Shown piece after piece: positions 62,645 to 64,000 of a stretch of DNA of 64,000 bases; within the stretch, counting starts at the first letter, position 1, and each line of letters opens with the position of its first letter. This stretch comes from Membranipora membranacea (lineage: Eukaryota > Bryozoa > Gymnolaemata > Cheilostomatida > Membraniporidae). The translations under genes and the position numbers were made by a program. The DNA lies in contig OU612070.1 of NCBI GenBank assembly GCA_914767715.1, positions 5,099,501 to 5,163,500 of the forward strand, read 5' to 3'. Below the pieces are notes generated by a model that did not search any database, had not been told where the DNA came from, and worked only from the letters and a program-made list of their open reading frames with translations.

Positions 62645-63039
62645 TTAATCTTGACTGCATGTGTTTTTCCCGCTCACATAGCGAGGGAGATGCATTGATA
62701 GTTGTGTACCTCGGGCAGGGATGGCATATTTATAATCTGGTTTGGAAAGTGTGCGGTATACAGGAATAGGGCTAAAGTACTTGGCGTATCTTGGCTTGCC
62801 TGTTAGGCTTCCATCCATATAACCACCAATGCCTCCCCTGCCAAATGATGGTTGTATCATAGGGCTGCCATAACCGAGAGGCATATCTCTGGGGTCGCTC
62901 CTCATCAGCTTGGATTTATCTGCCTTCGCATTCTTTGACGTTATGCAGGAGCACACAGAGATGATGATAGCAACACTAAACAGAAGAATCAGGATAACTC
63001 CAAGAAACACATACAGCCACACTCCACAAACAGTTCCAG
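62645..63039 (-). CDS. Last exon of a single-pass membrane protein (5' part outside or upstream)
   Basis: The minus-strand exon starts after a TTGTTTTACAG acceptor at 63040, completing a codon with CT, and runs 130 residues to TAA at 62647-62645. It begins GTVCGVWLYVFLG, followed by a strong membrane span (VILILLFSVAIIISVCSCI) and a basic stop-transfer region. A ~90-residue tail is rich in Gly, Pro, Tyr and Met (RDMPLGYGSPMIQ, YAKYFSPIPVYRTL). A Cys before the membrane suggests a cysteine-rich outside part. I do not recognise the family. No upstream exon was found in the remaining ~950 bases, so it must extend past the window. Confidence 0.6.
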
Positions 63040-64000
63040 CTGTAAAACAAACATTACTATATAAGTTGGTTAATACAGCATATATCTGAACAGCAATATT
63101 TCTCATCTTATGATGACTTTGAGGGTTGTGTTCCCTTTTCCTAAAAGAACCCAACTACCCATAATTTTAGCAACTTGCTGTGAATTGATTATGCAGAGGT
63201 TAAAACAAGGATGGTTAGCATGCATCATATATTAAAGATTTAAAGGTGGTCTAGTCGAGATATATGGCATGTAAGTTAAGAGAAGAAAGAGAGTGTCCTT
63301 GGATGGTCTTGAACTGCAAACAGCAGACTTATTTTGGAGGGGTAACAGGACTGATATGGACGGTTATTGAGGTTTGGATGGAGGAAAAAAAATTTACGAA
63401 ATTACCTGCCGAGGTAATTCGTTCAAAGTTTCAGTTCATCGCACTGATAACCTAGTAAACCAAAGTAGTATTACATTGCAAGCTTTTTGCTTTTCAAATA
63501 CAGACGCATTAAATAGGTTGAAAGGTTGCGCATGTATTACTCAGCATAGTTTCTTGTAAGATAAAATGAAGATTTATTAATGCCAATTTGGTTGGCTAAT
63601 CAGGCATATTTTTATGTGGCATCTGCAAGTTAGGGAAATTATTTCACATATCACTTTCCCTCCCATTTAAAGGGAAAGGAACGGAAAGTAGTTGTTTATG
63701 AAGTGCAAGAGCAATTAATTCTGGCACAGTTGTGAGGAGTGGTTTGTGAGAAGTTCATGCTTGTTGTAACAGCTAGCACAGCTAGCAAAGCTAGCATAGC
63801 TAGAACAGCTAGCACAGCTATGAACACTTTACTGTGACGTCTGATAGAAATTGGAAAACCTGATGGCTATTTCACAGTGTTCTATGAAAATGTTCACACT
63901 CGGAAATATCGAATTTACCTTAAGAATTCCCAATCTCGAATAGAAGTGTTGCCCTTATTTAGGTAGTGGGTATCATGTAATCATGCACAGGAACTAGACA
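63040..64000. other. Probable intron of the membrane-protein gene
   Basis: No exon seen on either strand. Contains a 10-bp tandem repeat (63769-63820). Confidence 0.4.
63769..63820. repeat. 10-bp tandem repeat (agctagcaca)n
   Basis: About five imperfect copies of agctagcaca / agctagcata. Confidence 0.9.

Overview
This is a 64 kb piece of an AT-rich, intron-rich animal genome with no bacterial features. It holds four well-supported protein-coding genes, one good neuropeptide candidate, one THAP-domain gene model, and the last exon of a membrane-protein gene. A non-vertebrate deuterostome, probably an echinoderm, is my best guess. The grounds are a HIF-alpha of invertebrate form, a retained selenoprotein N, and an eclosion-hormone-type peptide, a family known from arthropods and echinoderms. 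This assignment is inference. All gene models were built by hand from splice sites and reading-frame continuity.

Layout. 0-3.7 kb (+): a THAP zinc-finger gene in repeat-rich DNA; its first two exons lie inside a short inverted repeat and its third exon matches a dispersed repeat. 3.9-6.1 kb (-): the 3' five exons of a Mab21/cGAS-like nucleotidyltransferase (cGLR) with an apparently complete catalytic triad. 6.2-8.6 kb: a mobile element with about 400 bp inverted ends. 8.6-16.8 kb: no confident gene, but tRNA-derived SINEs, a dispersed repeat, palindromic MITEs and two weak candidate exons.

16.8-31.8 kb (+): a complete 11-exon SELENON gene (599 residues including Sec). It carries an in-frame UGA, a strong stem-loop starting six bases after the UGA, and a SECIS element in the 3' UTR. 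Its introns hold a 32-bp minisatellite grown inside a tRNA-derived SINE and a U2-snRNA-headed SINE with perfect 16-bp target duplications. 32.8-33.8 kb (+): a two-exon, six-cysteine secreted peptide of eclosion-hormone type.

37.7-42.6 kb (-): a complete six-exon cathepsin B (339 aa) with its occluding loop and catalytic triad. 44.3-61.7 kb (+): an 18-exon HIF-alpha gene (928 aa) with bHLH, PAS-A, PAS-B and an APYIP oxygen-degradation motif; its introns carry several hairpin MITEs and a decayed copy of one of its own exons. 62.6-63.0 kb (-): the last exon of a single-pass membrane protein that continues past the window.

The genes do not form an obvious pathway. The most interesting signals are the recoding apparatus of SELENON, the eclosion-hormone-like peptide, the cGLR, and the RNA-gene-derived repeats (U2-headed SINE, SINE-born minisatellite, head-to-head tRNA SINEs).
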